A program made the position numbers and the translations under genes. Below, in pieces: positions 12,505 to 25,298 of a DNA stretch of 64,000 nucleotides; position 1 is the first letter of the stretch, and every line of letters starts with the position of its first letter. Source of the stretch: Przewalskia tangutica (Eukaryota > Streptophyta > Magnoliopsida > Solanales > Solanaceae); assembly GCA_029844215.1 (NCBI GenBank), contig CM056732.1, forward strand, positions 52,313,007 to 52,377,006. The letters run 5' to 3'. The notes beneath the pieces were generated by a model that worked only from the letters and a program-made list of their open reading frames with translations, had not been told where the DNA came from and made no database searches.

Positions 12505-14559
12505 GTGAGATCCGGGTGGATTATCAAAATGATAACTCAAAATCGCCACCGTACGAGACTTGCAGGGCATGCCCGCCAGAAAGTGAAGAGAGGTTTATAA
12601 GCACCCCGACTTAGGAATCATGACCCACCGAAGAAAAGAAAAAAGTATACCGCGATGCACCTCTCTTTGGTTAAGCTCTTGAAGATGCCTAAGTTGACTT
12701 TCTTTAGAAGCCGCATCGAGGACTTTTTCAAAGATCCGGAGCCAAGCCTGCGCACCAAAGCGCTCGAAGATCAAGAATCAGTCTTTCATTGTTAAATAGA
12801 CTTCCAGTCTTTGGCTAGTGCGCTGACCTACTCGCCCTCACCTAAATAAAGACAGAGCCCTTTAGGAAGGTTGGCGCCTGGTGTCTAAACCGGAGACATC
12901 GCACTAGAATGCATTCCCCACCATAGATAAGAAGACTCGAGGAACACTATTGATCCCTTTGATGACTCTCATATTCATCTTCCCGGGTTGTAAGAAGAAT
13001 CCAAACTGAGAAAATTGGAAAAAGAAAATAAATTATGTCTTTATATGATCACCTCAAGCATCCAACAAATGTTTTAGAAGGATAATCTAACTATTCTCGA
13101 AGATATTCTTGCCAACACTATTAGAAAGATAAGGGAAAGGGGAAAATAAGTCAAATTCGCTATTTCTGATAGCTACGTTAGTAGAGAAGGAGAGACACTA
13201 CTTATGAGAAAGAGAGGCACTACTTATGAGAAAGAGGAGTTTTATCTTTTACTCCCGGGTATTTAACCGAGGTAATTTTGTACTAGACTGGGTGGGCAAG
13301 CCATAATCACAAGGGGAGAAAGGCGCATATCTTTTCATCCTCCACCAATAAGTAGATCCGACACTGAGCTACTTCCTACCTTTTTCATTCAAACGTGAAT
13401 GACTCCACTTTAGTCCAGTATGGCTTAGACTAGTATAAGGCGTAAGGATGCTAGACCACTATTCAATACTAGATAATCCACGTTCATTGGTCTACAACAA
13501 GTACTAACTTTTAGGGGGTGACAACTAAAGAGGTATCGAGACTAAGCACAATTTCAGAAAGATTTAGACCTTTTCCTTACAGTCAAGTGGTTGACCACCC
13601 TTTTCCTCTAGGATTTGTTCTACCCTTGTGCTAAAGGACAAAAAACAACTTCTTTCTTTAGATTATTTTCCTATTTGGAATAATGGAAAAAGTCAAACCC
13701 TACTAAAGAGTATCTTTCAGCTCATTTACTTTCCCGTGTGGAAGAAGTGTACACACAGGGGGCCTACAATATCAACATCAGTATGAAAAGCATGATGAAA
13801 TTGATAGTTGTCAATCTTTGTTCTTCTTTGTCACCTTGACTATGGAGCATGAAGACAAGAATGGAAGAGGGCCCACGTATCAACGTCCTTAGCATGCATT
13901 GATCAATATCAATAAGAATAACAGTCATATAGGTATAGGTTAGAGCTTCTTTCCTTGCATCATTTCCTCTCTTTCAATATGAAATAGATATAGATATGTA
14001 TAAGAGATATTTGAAATAATAAAACCTGATGGTTCCTGTCCTGAAACAAAGGATGTAAAGAAAGTATTGTTGTCTGTAATCATTCTCAATCAGTAATAAG
14101 TTGGGTTCACCTCCGGGAATCAGTCCATCCTTGTGAAGAGAGAGGACTCTATGGGGGAAGCTACTCTATTATCTTGCTTTCCTCATTCACATGAGAGAGA
14201 TACACATTGTGCACTCAACAAGATAAATGCCACAAGAGAGATAAAAGAAAAAAGATCCGTCTCAATTCTATCTCAATATTTTGACATCTCATCTCTGTAA
14301 TAGAGATAATAATGGGTGGAGAATCCTTGTGTATTCTACTTGTATAGCATTTTTGTGGAAGGAGGGAAACTTCCATCTAGAAGTCATAGGAAAGCCAAAA
14401 CATGTATATAATAAGTCAACACTGGGTCAGTCGAGACTCTTTCTTAGTGAAATGAGAAAACAACACCGAATTAGATGGCCACAAAAGAAGAAGTGATTTT
14501 ATCCTACCGGTGAGATAATTCATTTTCTAATCACCTAACGAAGAATCCAATAGAGAAAG
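12505..14559. other. Unassigned low-copy-looking segment (possible organelle-derived DNA)
   Basis: No transposon protein or LTR is visible. The texture differs from the rest: purine-rich strings, mixed GC and no CAG/CTG garbling. A 71-codon frame at 14281-14496 has no family I recognise. The segment continues at 48205 after element C, since GAAAG is duplicated at 14555-14559 and 48200-48204. The style resembles plant mitochondrial intergenic DNA, but I could not identify an organelle gene. Confidence 0.3.
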
Positions 14560-15041
14560 TGTTACACCCCGTAAGTCCAGGACATGTTTAAGAGAATGTA
14601 CGTAAGGAACACAAGACTTGAAAAGGGTACGAAAGGAAGAATTGTTTTTCCGACGAAAAATCTTCCGAACGTCGGAAAGGAAAAATGTTCGTTAGTGAGA
14701 ATTAGATTCTCAAAATGCATTAATTGAAGAGTATGGAACTTATTATCATTATGGAAATTTAATTTTACGGATTTGGTCACGTGGGGCCCACCCGAGGAAT
14801 TTTACGTTTGTGGGACCCATGAGGGTTACAGAATTTTATGGACAAATGGGAGGGCAACACGTGGCACCCCCCACATGGTCTTGGACGAAATTGACAAGAG
14901 TAGAATGGTCATTGACCAATGTAAAAGATCAAGTCTTGCTAGCTTGAGATTATTGACCAAGTCAACTTGCCACTTGGATTATTATTTAATGCCTTTCATC
15001 CTAGCCACACATATGTTGATATCTTGACCCTCCATTGTGTT

Positions 15042-15048
15042 TTATATA
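15042..15048 (+). promoter_or_regulatory. Element C TATA-like box
   Basis: TTATATA lies about 480 bp into the LTR and about 10 bases before the agtgcaagac motif. In A the TATA box TATAAATA stands at the same distance from that motif. The 3' LTR copy is at 20514-20521. Confidence 0.6.
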
Positions 15049-17239
15049 GTACCCTAGTGCAAGACAAGGTCTTCAACACTTAAAACATATTAGAGAAACT
15101 TTGAGCTTAGCCAAGAAGCTCTCGGTTTTGGTCACCTTCTCACTCAAAAATTTTGTAGTTTTGATCCATTAGCCACAAGACTTTAACCCAAGGTCCCTAA
15201 GGGTATTGTAAGGATATCTCAATAGAAAGATTTCGGAAAAACGGCGTTTTCACGTTAGTCGCAAGGCGAAAACCTAAGGCATTTTCATAGGTTTTGTTTG
15301 GAAATGGAAGAGAAGTTGGTTGTGAGCTTCTAAAGGCTTCAAATAGCGGGTTGGAGCGTAAAGGAAAGGAGCTAAGAATTTCTAAGGAGCGACATTGAAT
15401 CTTGGAAATTATAAGGGCTTGTAAAGGTAAAATTCTTGTCGTTTTAGTAATTAAGATTACTTATTGTTGTAGCTATGGATATTAGAAAGTATGAGATATA
15501 TATTATGAAGTTGATAAGTGTTATGGATATTGGAACCCTAATCCGAAAACTAGTATGTTTAGCCTTGAGATTTCAATTCAATTGGATTATTAGTTTAATC
15601 GTCACATGTTATATAAAGAAGGAATTATAATTGTTAAGTTGTTTATGACTATATAACATGTTAGGCCTAATTTGGTTTGAAAAAGAATTGTAAAAGGACT
15701 TTGTGTTGTTGTATATGTTTAGCTTGAGAATGGCTTTAAATATGGAACTAGTTTAGTATTAATTTGTGGGCGGAATTTTACGTCTGTTAAGGCGTGTAAT
15801 CCCCTTTAGTTAGTTGAATTGTTGGGCCTTAAATGTGGCGTGTTTGGTTATTGAATTCGCCGCTTGAAAAGGTGGCAAAGTATGTAGAAACAAAGGAAGT
15901 CTTTGTCAGATTTTCCGTAGAATTTAGTATTTGTGCACTTAGAATATTCTCTGCGTTTGAAGCTAGAGGTTAATGGACGTATTATGGCCATTATAGGTGG
16001 AAGTACTAAGTATAGCGTGTTCTACTTGAAGGATGGAATAGCTATCAAGGTTGAAGTACTTTGGAGCATTTTGCTATTTGTCGATAATCGTCGCGAGGTA
16101 TGTGAACCTCTTCCTTCTTTTGACATGATTCTATGTATGGAATATACATGTGGTATTATTTCATGATTCCTTCTACTCTTAGAAGTTAAGAGGTATGTAT
16201 GTTGATTTACTCTACGTAAGGGTTATGTCTAAGTTATCATAAGTTATTACCAAGTCTTATGGAGGATGTTGGTAAGAGTCGTTAGGAGGTATTTTGGAGC
16301 CAAGTTGACTTGGCTAATTTACGGCACGAATGAGAATAAGTATCGAACAAGCCATTGCAGCGTTAATAAAGGAAAATGTAATGACAATAAATTATATTAA
16401 AACAAGTAGAATTTTCCATCTGCATAGAAGCTAAGATAAGAGAAAATTGTATTACATTTTCTAGATCATGGCTGCTTTAATGAGATCATTATAAACAAGT
16501 ATAACCTATTCACACATATAAGGCATATGTTGCTTAATTTAAAAGAGTTTACGTATGAAGTTTTAAGACTATGGACCTCAAATTTTTAAAAGGTTAAGGG
16601 ACTTTATTTTTCAAGTTATGGGACTTGATTCTTAAAGGAAGAAATGAGTTGATTTACAAGTATAGAATACTTGATTTCTAAAGTTAAGAAGCTTGATATT
16701 CTAAGTTAAGAAACTGGTTTTCTTAAAAGTTAAGAGACTTGAAGTATTTTGAAAGCTATGTAATTCGATTTGAAAGTATAAGTCTCTTGGTTATAAAAGG
16801 AATGAATTTGTCTAAGACATAAAGAGTTATAACGGCTTTATGGGAAGTTGGTTATAACAACTTTATGGAAGATTAAAAGAATGGTTTTCTTCAGTAATGT
16901 AAGCAAAGAAATGACTTGAAATAAAGAAGGGCAAATTGTTTTAAAGGTACCAATTGCTTAAGGTTTTAAAGAAAGAAGTCACTTGATTTAAAAGCCTAAA
17001 TGTATTTCTAAAAAGGTATTGTGACTTGTCTTGAAAAGTAGATATGACTTGATACTACGGTTGTTAGTATCTTGGAAGTTTTATTTGAAAGAGAATCATT
17101 TTAAAGGAGTAGAGGCACGTGATACGTTGGGTTAAATTCGGATTTTATAATGACATGTTAGTGCCTTAAGTAAACAAAAATGAGAGTGTATATGAACAAG
17201 CTAATAAGAAGTTAGGGGATTTCTTAAATTGCTTATGTA

Positions 17240-17955
17240 ATGTATGATAAGACGGTGGTGCTTATGTTATGTATGATAAGTCGGTAGTGCTTATGTTATG
17301 TATGATAAGTCGGTAGTGCTTATGTTATGTATGATAAGCCGGTAGGGCTTATGTTATGTATGATGGCCGGTTGAGTTAGGGAAAGAGTATAAATGAGGGG
17401 TAAACCCCCAAGACGTTATACCACCTTCTCCAGGGTAAGAGTATAAATGAGGGGTAAACCCCGAGGCGTTATACCACGTTAACGGGGTTAGAGTATAAAT
17501 TGGGTAAACCCCAAGGCGTTATACCACATTGGTGGATTTGCTACCCGTGATGCGAGAATACCTCATGCGAGTCCTTATGGGCTTATGCGGGTGAAATAGT
17601 CTCATGCGGTAGTCTGACCTATGCGAGTAATACCTCATGCGGGTCCACGGGACTATCACGGGTGAAATAGTCCCGAGTAGGATTGCTTATCGATCTGCGG
17701 GCGAGGACCTGCTTTGATCATGAGCCTCTATTTTTATGCGATACCTTTATGGGCGGACTATATGACATTACGCGTCGAGAATGGGCAGGCGATATACTTT
17801 ATGGGCGGACTATATGACATTACGCGTCGAGGAATGGGCGGCGGTATACCTTTATGGGTAGACTATGTGACTTTACGCGTCCGAGAATGGGTCGGGCGAT
17901 ACCTTTATGGGCGGACTATGTGACTTTATCGCGTCCCGGTTTGGTAGGCGGTATA
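17240..17955 (+). repeat. Element C tandem-repeat cassette (5' LTR copy)
   Basis: Four consecutive arrays. The first has five copies of a 29-bp unit around gataagtcggtagtgcttat. The others contain aagagtataaatgaggggta, tacctcatgcgagtcc and tacctttatgggcggactat. The matching cassette in the 3' LTR is at about 46840-47520. It keeps cleaner units, for example three near-perfect copies of the second. Confidence 0.8.
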
Positions 17956-18623
17956 AGCGTCCTCCATAAAAGGTCGGATTATGTTATGTAAGGTAAGTAA
18001 GTTATATGGTAATGAACTTGATGATTTTCCTAAGTATATGCGTAGAAAGTGACTATAACTTTTATTGAAAAATGGGAAAAGATAATAAGGTACGATTAAG
18101 TTCACGAGATGGTAATGACATGGTAGGTTCAGGTATTTACTCTTTTCATACTTACCACTGTCATGCTTTTATACAGTTATGATTTGTTTCTTGTACCTTA
18201 TTTAGTTCCATATTAAATTTTTGTTATCGACCCCGCCCGAAGTGCGTTAAATGTCGCGTGTGTAGGTACCGATTGTGGATCCGCGAGCTTACGATCTGGT
18301 TCGGCATTTTGAAATGGCTCCATTGTTCGGGAGTTGTCATGGTTATGTATATTCAGGGGTACGGCGGGGCCTTGTCCCGTCATAGTGTTTGTCCAAAATC
18401 TTAGAGGTCTGTAGTCATATCTTGTGGGTCGCTTTGAAAAAAAAAAGGTAACTGTTTTTGGTTTTACATATTTATATGTATCCAGGAAGGTAGCCTTATC
18501 GGCTAACCTATTATTTATTTCTTGTTAAGTTTATGTATGTATGTTCCGCTACTATTCTCTGATGTATACCTGTAAGGGTGCCCAGGTAGGGCACCAGTCG
18601 CGACCCGGGATTGGGTCGTGACA

Positions 18624-20033
18624 AAAGTGGTATCAAAGCAGTTAGTCCTCGGAAAGTGTCTACAGACCGTGTCTAGTAGAGTCTTGATTATCGGGTGTGT
18701 TGTGCACCACATCTATAATCAGGAGGCTGTAGGACATTTAGGATTGGTTTCCATTTTTCTCACTCTGAGATCGTGCGATAGAGTTGTGTTGTTAATTCGT
18801 CTCTCCTAACGAGTTATGTTGATTGCGGTCTGAGAAAGCGTGATGACCGGGAAAGACTATGTGGATTGCGTATCCGGGTTGGTAATGATTATAGTATAGT
18901 TGGTATTGTGACATACATCTATACGGAGTTATGTATGAATTCGGCAGCGTGTTGCCTAGAATGATTTTACATTACGAGAGTTGGTAAAGACTAACTAGAT
19001 CACGGGAAGGTATGGAGCGATTAATGAATTCTCGCCAAGATCTTATGTTTTATTTTGAGATAATTGGGAAAGGATGAGTTGTCTGATAGGGTAGTGAACC
19101 CTTAAGAAGCCATGTTAAGGAACTTAACGGAATGTCATGTTAATAGATTAAGCTGAGTAGTAGGCTTAAGAGAATTGTACGGATGAGGTACGTATAGTGT
19201 AAGTAATGGTTGTTGTGATCAAGACGTCACAATTATGGTATTATGAGAAGTTTTTGTACCCTTTTACGGGGGAACTGTTAAGGTAGGTTGGAGCATGGAA
19301 ATTGCGAGCCTAAGAATATTGATAACGCGAGACCTTAGGTATATAAGGCCTTCCGAGGCAATAAGATTTTATTCGGACTAAGAGTAAGAGTTAAGTGCGG
19401 CGGGTCGGGGTGAGTACATTGCGGGTCGCCCATAGCCCGATATAGAGTGGGATCAGTTGGTAGTAGTTCCGCTCGTGGCAGTCACGAGTGCAAGGCAAGT
19501 CTAGCTAATTATTTTACTGGGTTCGTGGGCGTGTTCCACCGAAACCAGTTGTGAGCCGGAAATGGCCTTATGTTGTTTAAAGTGACTCCAAAGATTGGGG
19601 GCGAGAATCGGTATGGGGTTATGTATGTATGCTAGTATGAGTTGGAAATGCGGAAAGAGTGCGACCGATGGGAAGATGGCAACCAAGTTTAAAGGAATAG
19701 AGCCTGAATCCATAAGAACCTTTCGAGGTAACTACACCCGTGAGTGTTTGGGGTGGTAGCTGAGCGGGTATATGAGATTCGCCCGGTGATGATACAGTCG
19801 TCAGACCCTAGTAGACCTAGTAGAGATGATTACGACAGACTTTGAGGTCATTATGAGTATGGACTAGTTGGCTTCGTGAGTGCCAAGGTTGACATCTTAG
19901 TATAAGTATTGTTATGTTGCCATGGGTGGCATATGTTGTATGAAGGGTGTAGTAAAAGGAGACTATGTCGCTATCTAATTAGATTGGACTCCGAAAGAAC
20001 ATTCGGGGACGAATGTTTCAAAGGGGGGAAGAA
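18624..20033 (+). other. Element C internal region (non-coding)
   Basis: Primer-binding site TGGTATCAAAGCAG at 18628-18641, four bases after the LTR, a near match to the initiator tRNA-Met complement. The next ~130 bases resemble the 5' leader of A and F (gattatcgg...gcaccacatctataatcagg). No gag follows. From about 19280 the sequence resembles the 3' untranslated region of A. The palindrome AACATTCG...CGAATGTT is at 19998-20017 and the polypurine tract aaaggggggaagaa at 20020-20033. Confidence 0.75.
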
Positions 20034-20549
20034 TGTTACACCCCATAAGTCCAGGACATGTTTAAGAGAATGTACGTAAGGAACACAAGACTTGAAAAGG
20101 GTACGAAAGGAAGAATTGTTTTTCCGACGAAAATCTTCCGAACGTCGGAAAAGAAAAATGTTCGTTAGTGAGAATTAGATTCTCAAAATGCATTAATTGA
20201 ATAATATGGAACTTATTATCATTATGGAAATTTAATTTTACAGATTTGGTCACGTGGGGCCCACCCGAGGAATTTTACATTTGTGGGACCCACGAGGGTT
20301 ACAGAATTTTATCGACGAATGGGAGGGCAACACGTGGCACCCCCCACATGGTCTTGGACGAAATTGACAAGGGTATAATGGTCATTGACCAATGTAAAAG
20401 ATCAAGTCTTGCTAGCTTGAGATTATTGACCAAGTCAACTTGCCACTTGGATTATTATTTAATGCCCTTCATCCTAGCCACACATATGTTGATATCTTGA
20501 CCCTCCATTGTGTTTTATATAGTACCCTAGTGCAAGACAAGGTCTTCAA
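20034..20549 (+). repeat. Element C 3' LTR, first part
   Basis: Starts TGTTACACCCC after the polypurine tract and matches 14560-15070. It is cut at 20549 by element A and resumes at 44668. TTCAA at 20545-20549 is the duplicated target. Confidence 0.9.
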
Positions 20550-21062
20550 TGTTACACCCCGTAGTTCCAGGGTATGTATGTGGGGACGTACGTGCGAGAA
20601 TACGACAGTAATTTTGGAAAGAAAGAAAGATGTGATTTTTCGACGGAAAAGTTTCCGGATTTTGTGAAGGAAAAAGGTTCGTTAATGGGAATTGGATTCC
20701 CAGATTTGGTATTCGGACTTTTTGGAATATTTGAGAATTATGGAATTTTATTTTCCGGAATTGGTCACGTGGGGCCCGCGGGAGAATTTCTGGTTGTAGG
20801 GCCACTTTATTTTTGAGTTTTTGGCATTACGGATATTTTGGAAGATGAAATATTTTGGACCAATAGGAGGCGACATGTGTCACCCCTGGTGGCAATGTTG
20901 GGCGAAATGGTGGTCAATGTTTGTACGTTTTTGCCTTTAAAATGTCTAAAACATTTGGTCAAAGTCTTGAAGATATTTTGAGTAGTAGATAGATAAGTGG
21001 GACCCACACACATGGCTCAATCTAGACCTTACACTTGCTTTGATCTTGGCCATTGATTGGCC

Positions 21063-21070
21063 TATAAATA
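21063..21070 (+). promoter_or_regulatory. Element A TATA box
   Basis: TATAAATA is in the context ggcctataaataccccctta, 513 bp into the LTR. The 3' LTR copy is at 26892-26899. Similar boxes stand in F (60752-60759) and, as complements, in B (32327-32334, 38009-38016, 43757-43764) and D. Confidence 0.7.
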
Positions 21071-22210
21071 CCCCCTTAGTGCAAGACTAAAATTCATCCA
21101 CACTTAGAGTTTTCCAAGTTTGAAATACTCCTCCTCTTGAGTGTAGCTCTCGGCTTTGCCTTGATTTTGTGAGCTAAAGTTGTCCAAAAATTCTTAAAAT
21201 TTTAAGTGTTCTTCCTTAGTGTATTAGGAAGATTATTAACCAAAAGTTAGAAAAGATTTCACACCCTAGCCACTAAAAGTACCCACTTGGCGAGTGTTGC
21301 CACAATCAAAGCCTAAGTGTTCTTCACTTTTTGGAGTTGAAGTGTTAAGAGAAGTTGTTTAGAAACTTCTAAGGGTTGCTTGGGCGGGTTGGGCGTAGGA
21401 ATTGGAGCTAAACGTTGCTCGGGATCGACATATAATCTTGGATAATTTTAGGCTTATCGAGGTAATGATATTTATCCCCCTATTGTAATTGGATACTACA
21501 TGTTGTAGTAATGTATAGTTGAGTATACTATATGTAGAATGAATATTGGAAAGGATTGAACTGTATTTACATTGGGTGTATTCTGATGAACTTGTGTAGT
21601 ATATCGTGAGGTAGAATTGAACACGTCAGGTTAGGCGTGTAATCCTGAGGAGTTGTTGGCACAGTAGCGGGCTTTGAGTAGAGGAGGATATTTATGTGGT
21701 TTGGGGAGAGGTCTTTGTCGAATTTTCCGTAGAATAAGGCTGTTTACCTAGAATTGTTCTCTGAAGAGATCCGAGTTGATTGGCGTTTATGGCCATTATA
21801 TGTTGAAATCTTTGCGAGTAAGCGTATTACTTGAAGGGTGGAAAAGGCTAGCGGGATTCTGATGCTGGAGCTTTTTGCTGTTGTCGATAATCGTCGCGAG
21901 GTATGTGAACCTCTTCCTATCTTTTCTAGCATGATTGTGTAAACTATGTAGTACGGTAGGCGTGCGTGTGCTAAGCAGTAGGTTGGTTTAAAACATAAAG
22001 TGTTATAACGGCTTTATGGGAAGTTGAAATTGTTATAACAACTTTATGTAGGTAAAGAAATAGGTTGTGGTTTTAAAAGATAAGAGACTTGACTTATTAA
22101 TGACTTGATGTGAAATGCTACGGACTTGGTTTGTGTTAAAAGTTGTGAAACGCATTTATGAGAAATGGGTAATTGGGTTTTAAAAGGAATAAGTTATATT
22201 GATTTGAAAT

Positions 22211-22369
22211 GAGAATAAGTATCGAACAAACCAACTGCGGCGTTAATAAAGAAAAATGTATTGACTAATTAATTATTATCAAAACCGGTAGAAACCTCCA
22301 TCTGCATAGAAGCTAAGATAAGACAAAATTGTATTACATTTCTAGATCATGTTGCTTTAATAAGATTGT
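22211..22369 (+). repeat. Conserved ~160-bp LTR block (example in A)
   Basis: A block running from gaataagtatcgaacaa through ccatctgcatagaagctaag to ctagatcat...ctttaat. It occurs in A (also 28061-28218), C (16327-16490, 45918-46075), F (62055-62211), B (31043-31205, 36733-36890, 42481-42640) and D (3059-3240, 8650-8830). It is clearly better conserved between subfamilies than its flanks. No protein match is recognised in any frame. Confidence 0.7.
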
Positions 22370-24164
22370 CATAAACAAGTATAACTACTCACATGTAGAC
22401 TTATGTTACTCAAATTGTTTTAAAAGAGATTACGTTGTTAAGTGATTAAGACTATGAGCTATGAAATCTTTGAAAATAAGAGACTTGAGTATTTGAAATT
22501 AGGCAACTTGAACTTTTGGAAAAGAATGTTGTTACTTGATTTTAAAAGGAAAGTGTTTTGGTTTAAAAGGGCATGGTATTGTCTTAATTTGGTTTAAAAG
22601 GAAAGTATGGAAGTTGTTTTGGTTTACTTAAAATGGCGATCCTCTATTTTGATAATACGGCGGGTGACCTTTGTAAAAGAAATGGATCTTTTAAAAGAAT
22701 TTAACGTCACGTAATCTTTGGGGTTAAAACACGGACTTTGGCATAAAATGAAAGTACCTTGAGTTGTGTGTAACTTGCCTATGTTTGCGTGTGATATCCT
22801 TGCGTTCTAGTATTGTATTTCTATACCACCGCCTCTCGATGGAGGGCGGCTGATTTGTTATGATCTTACTTGGGCGTCTGCGGCGGTGTGGAGCATTCCG
22901 CGGTGCGACACGTGATTATTATTCCATAGACTAGCTCTCCATGAGGTTTTACTGATTCGGCTTGGTATCTGGTAGTTGGCTCTCGTACTTGCCCCGGTCG
23001 TGGCTGATTCGGCTTGGTATCTGGTAGTTAGCCTTCGTACTTGCCCCGTTTAGTTTTGTGACGAAGTCTCGTGATTCCGGCTTGGTATCTGGTAGTTAGT
23101 CTTCGTACTTGCCGACCCATTCGTGCGCGGGTGGTATCGGTAGTTGGCTTTACGTACTTGCCACGGGTCGCCGTGGTATGGTTATATAGATTTGTTAGTA
23201 CGGCTTTGGTATCCGTAGTTGGCTTCGTACTTGCCCGGTCGGTTGATGATGCGGTTTTGGTATCGGTAGTTAGCGCCGTACTTGCCGTCACGATTTTTAT
23301 GACCGGTGGGACTCGTGTTCATGTACTCCTTGGTGTGGTTATCGTGAAGCTAGCGGTGAGGAAAGGTGTTCCACGGGCATGATTGATGTTGCGGGCATGA
23401 GACCCATAGTTATATTTGAGTGATGACTTTGAGGCGTGAGTCCACGACTTAGCGTGGCTAACATATTATGTCGTAGTTTGGTTATCATATATGTCTCTGT
23501 TTATATAGACTACTATGATTTCATTTCTGATATTTTGATTTCACATACTTGGTATCTGTTGTCTTGACCTCCTTGGGCTGCGTTCATCTGCGAGTAAGTA
23601 CATCGGTTGTTGATCCTCGCTCATAGGATCACGATTCAGCGTATTAGGAAGCTCCGTTTCTCGGAGGCTTATCTTTTGGTATGTTTCCCGAGTTGTAGGT
23701 TCTTGTACATTCGGGGTATGGCGAAGCCCTGTCCGTCATAGTTGTTATTACACTCTTAAGTGCAGTAATCTTGTTGTGGGCGGGGTTGTAAAGGATGTAG
23801 CTGTTCAAATTTTTGTATATATATGCAAAAAGGCAACCGTTTTAGTTGCTTTGTTTTCTTTTATCTTGTTTCATATCTGTATGTTTTATTTCCGTGGTTT
23901 TCTCGATGTTGTATCACTAGGGTGCCCGGTAAGGCACGATCGCGGGCAGTGGTCGTGACAAAAGTGGTATCGAGCGATTAGTCATCGGAAAGTGTCTCTG
24001 CACCGTGTCTAGTAAGTCTTGATTATCGGTGTGTTGTGCACCACATCTATAATCAGGAGGCTGCAGGACATTTAGGATTAGTTTCTATTCTTCTCACTCT
24101 GAGATCGTGCCTTAGAGTTGTGTCGTAAGTTGGACTCCCTCTGACGTATTCTTTTGTACCAGTT

Positions 24165-25298
24165 ATGCCTCTACGCAAGGCAACCAGAGCCCGAAGGGAA
24201 AGCGGCGAGAGGAGGCTGCGAGTAGAGCACGGAGGTTACGGGGCGAAGGCCCGGTCTTTGCAGAGGTGGTTCTGACGGATTCTACGATGCCCGGCCCAGC
24301 GAGTTTAGAAGCGGCGGCGGTAGCTCACGAGGTCACGATATCTGCGCCTCGGTCCACGGCGGAAGCGAGAGGAGATGGGTTCTGAGGAGATGGCGATTAC
24401 TAGCGAGATGTGGCGGACATGAGATAAGTTTGGGCCTTGGCAGTTCGATGCACCGTTGTTCATCCTAGAACGGAAAGCTTGAGACTACGAGATTTTACGA
24501 GTTGCGACCGCCCGAGTTCTACGGTCGAGGCACGAGGATGATCCGCGTGAGTTCATCAAGCGATTCTGACGGATCGAGAGTGATCAAGGCTTGGAGACCG
24601 AGTCGGTGGTCTTAGGTTCGCGTCGGCTGCGTGATCTGCGCGATCGGATGGTTTGATTCGTGGGAGCTGTCGAGGAGCATGCGCCTCGGTTGTGTGGGAC
24701 GATTTCGTGGGCATTTCTTGCACATTTCTTGCCTCGCGGATGAGAAGGCTCGGTGCAATTTTTGACGTTGAGGCGAGCGGCGTCGGTTCGGGAGTACAGT
24801 GTAGAGTTTCACTCTTTAGCTTCGGTATGTCCCGCATTAGTGGCGAACATGGAGGATAGGGTGCACCGATATGTCACGGGATCGACGATTATTTAGCGGA
24901 GGTTTGCAGGAGTAGCTCTTGGCCGGGCATGGACATTGCCGTATCTGAGCTATGCACGGGGATGGAGAACGTAGAGGCGACGTGGGACGGAGATCGGCAT
25001 AAGAGGCGAGCGAAGGGTCCTTTAGTAACTTTCGAGGCGGCCTCCGCGTGATGAATATATACCTCATCCGATTGAGTGGTCCTCCGCGATCTTGGGGCGT
25101 CGGGAGTATTGAGCGTCGGGGCTCCAGGGTTTAGGTTTTCGGGAGTAGTGGTGTTGGCGGATGAGGCCACCCTTACCTCGGTGTGGCGTTGCGGTAAAAT
25201 CCATAAGAAGTGTCGTGCTAGTTTGGGAGTTTGCTTTACATGCGACGCGAGGCCATTATCTGGAAACTTGTCCGACCGAGGTGGAACTAGTGGGATAG
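24165..25298 (+). pseudogene. Element A gag remnant
   Basis: Start codon at 24165 (M-P-L-R-K-A-T-R-A, as in F), about 200 bases after the primer site. Read through frame changes it has R-P-P-E-F-Y-G and D-P-R-E-F-I-K near 24510-24570, then V-R-E-Y-S-V-E-F-H-S-L-A near 24785-24820, the conserved core of the gypsy gag domain. E-D-R-V-H-R-Y-V-T-G follows. Near the end is a C-X2-C-X4-H-X4-C zinc knuckle at 25232-25271, broken by one missing base between the second Cys and the His. A stop follows at 25296-25298. Many indels coincide with CAG/CTG positions seen intact in F, so part of this decay may be sequencing error. No protease frame follows. Confidence 0.75.

Larger units (their letters stand above)
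14560..18623 (+). repeat. Element C 5' LTR
   Basis: Starts TGTTACACCCC and ends GTCGTGACA. TATA-like TTATATA at 15042-15048, followed by the shared agtgcaagac motif, puts U3 at about 500 bp. Conserved block at about 16327-16490. Four tandem arrays follow: a 29-bp unit at 17240-17365, a ~48-bp unit at 17385-17530, a ~50-bp unit at 17545-17690, and a ~48-bp unit built on tacctttatgggcgga at 17735-17955. Confidence 0.9.
20550..23960 (+). repeat. Element A 5' LTR
   Basis: 3411 bp, from TGTTACACCCCGTAGTTCC to GTCGTGACA. TATA box at 21063-21070. The motif gataatcgtcgcgaggtatg is at about 21888. Conserved block at 22211-22369. A cassette of seven or so diverged ~50-bp repeats (core ggtatcggtagttggc...cgtacttgcc) is at 22946-23290. 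The primer site TGGTATCGAGCG follows at 23965-23976. Confidence 0.9.

Noticed and set aside
14281..14496. A 71-codon gene in the unassigned segment
   Set aside because: No recognisable family, no supporting signals, and a length expected by chance in this composition.
17714..17923. A repeat protein in element C's LTR
   Set aside because: It is a tandem DNA repeat whose frame breaks in the other LTR. No start context or homologue is recognised.
18624..20033. A hidden gag or pol in element C
   Set aside because: No gag core, zinc knuckle, D-S/T-G, RT or integrase motif was seen on either strand. Only short unrelated frames occur.
23028..23382. Threonine-rich or valine-rich proteins on either strand
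   Set aside because: Both frames are translations of the ~50-bp LTR repeat cassette.
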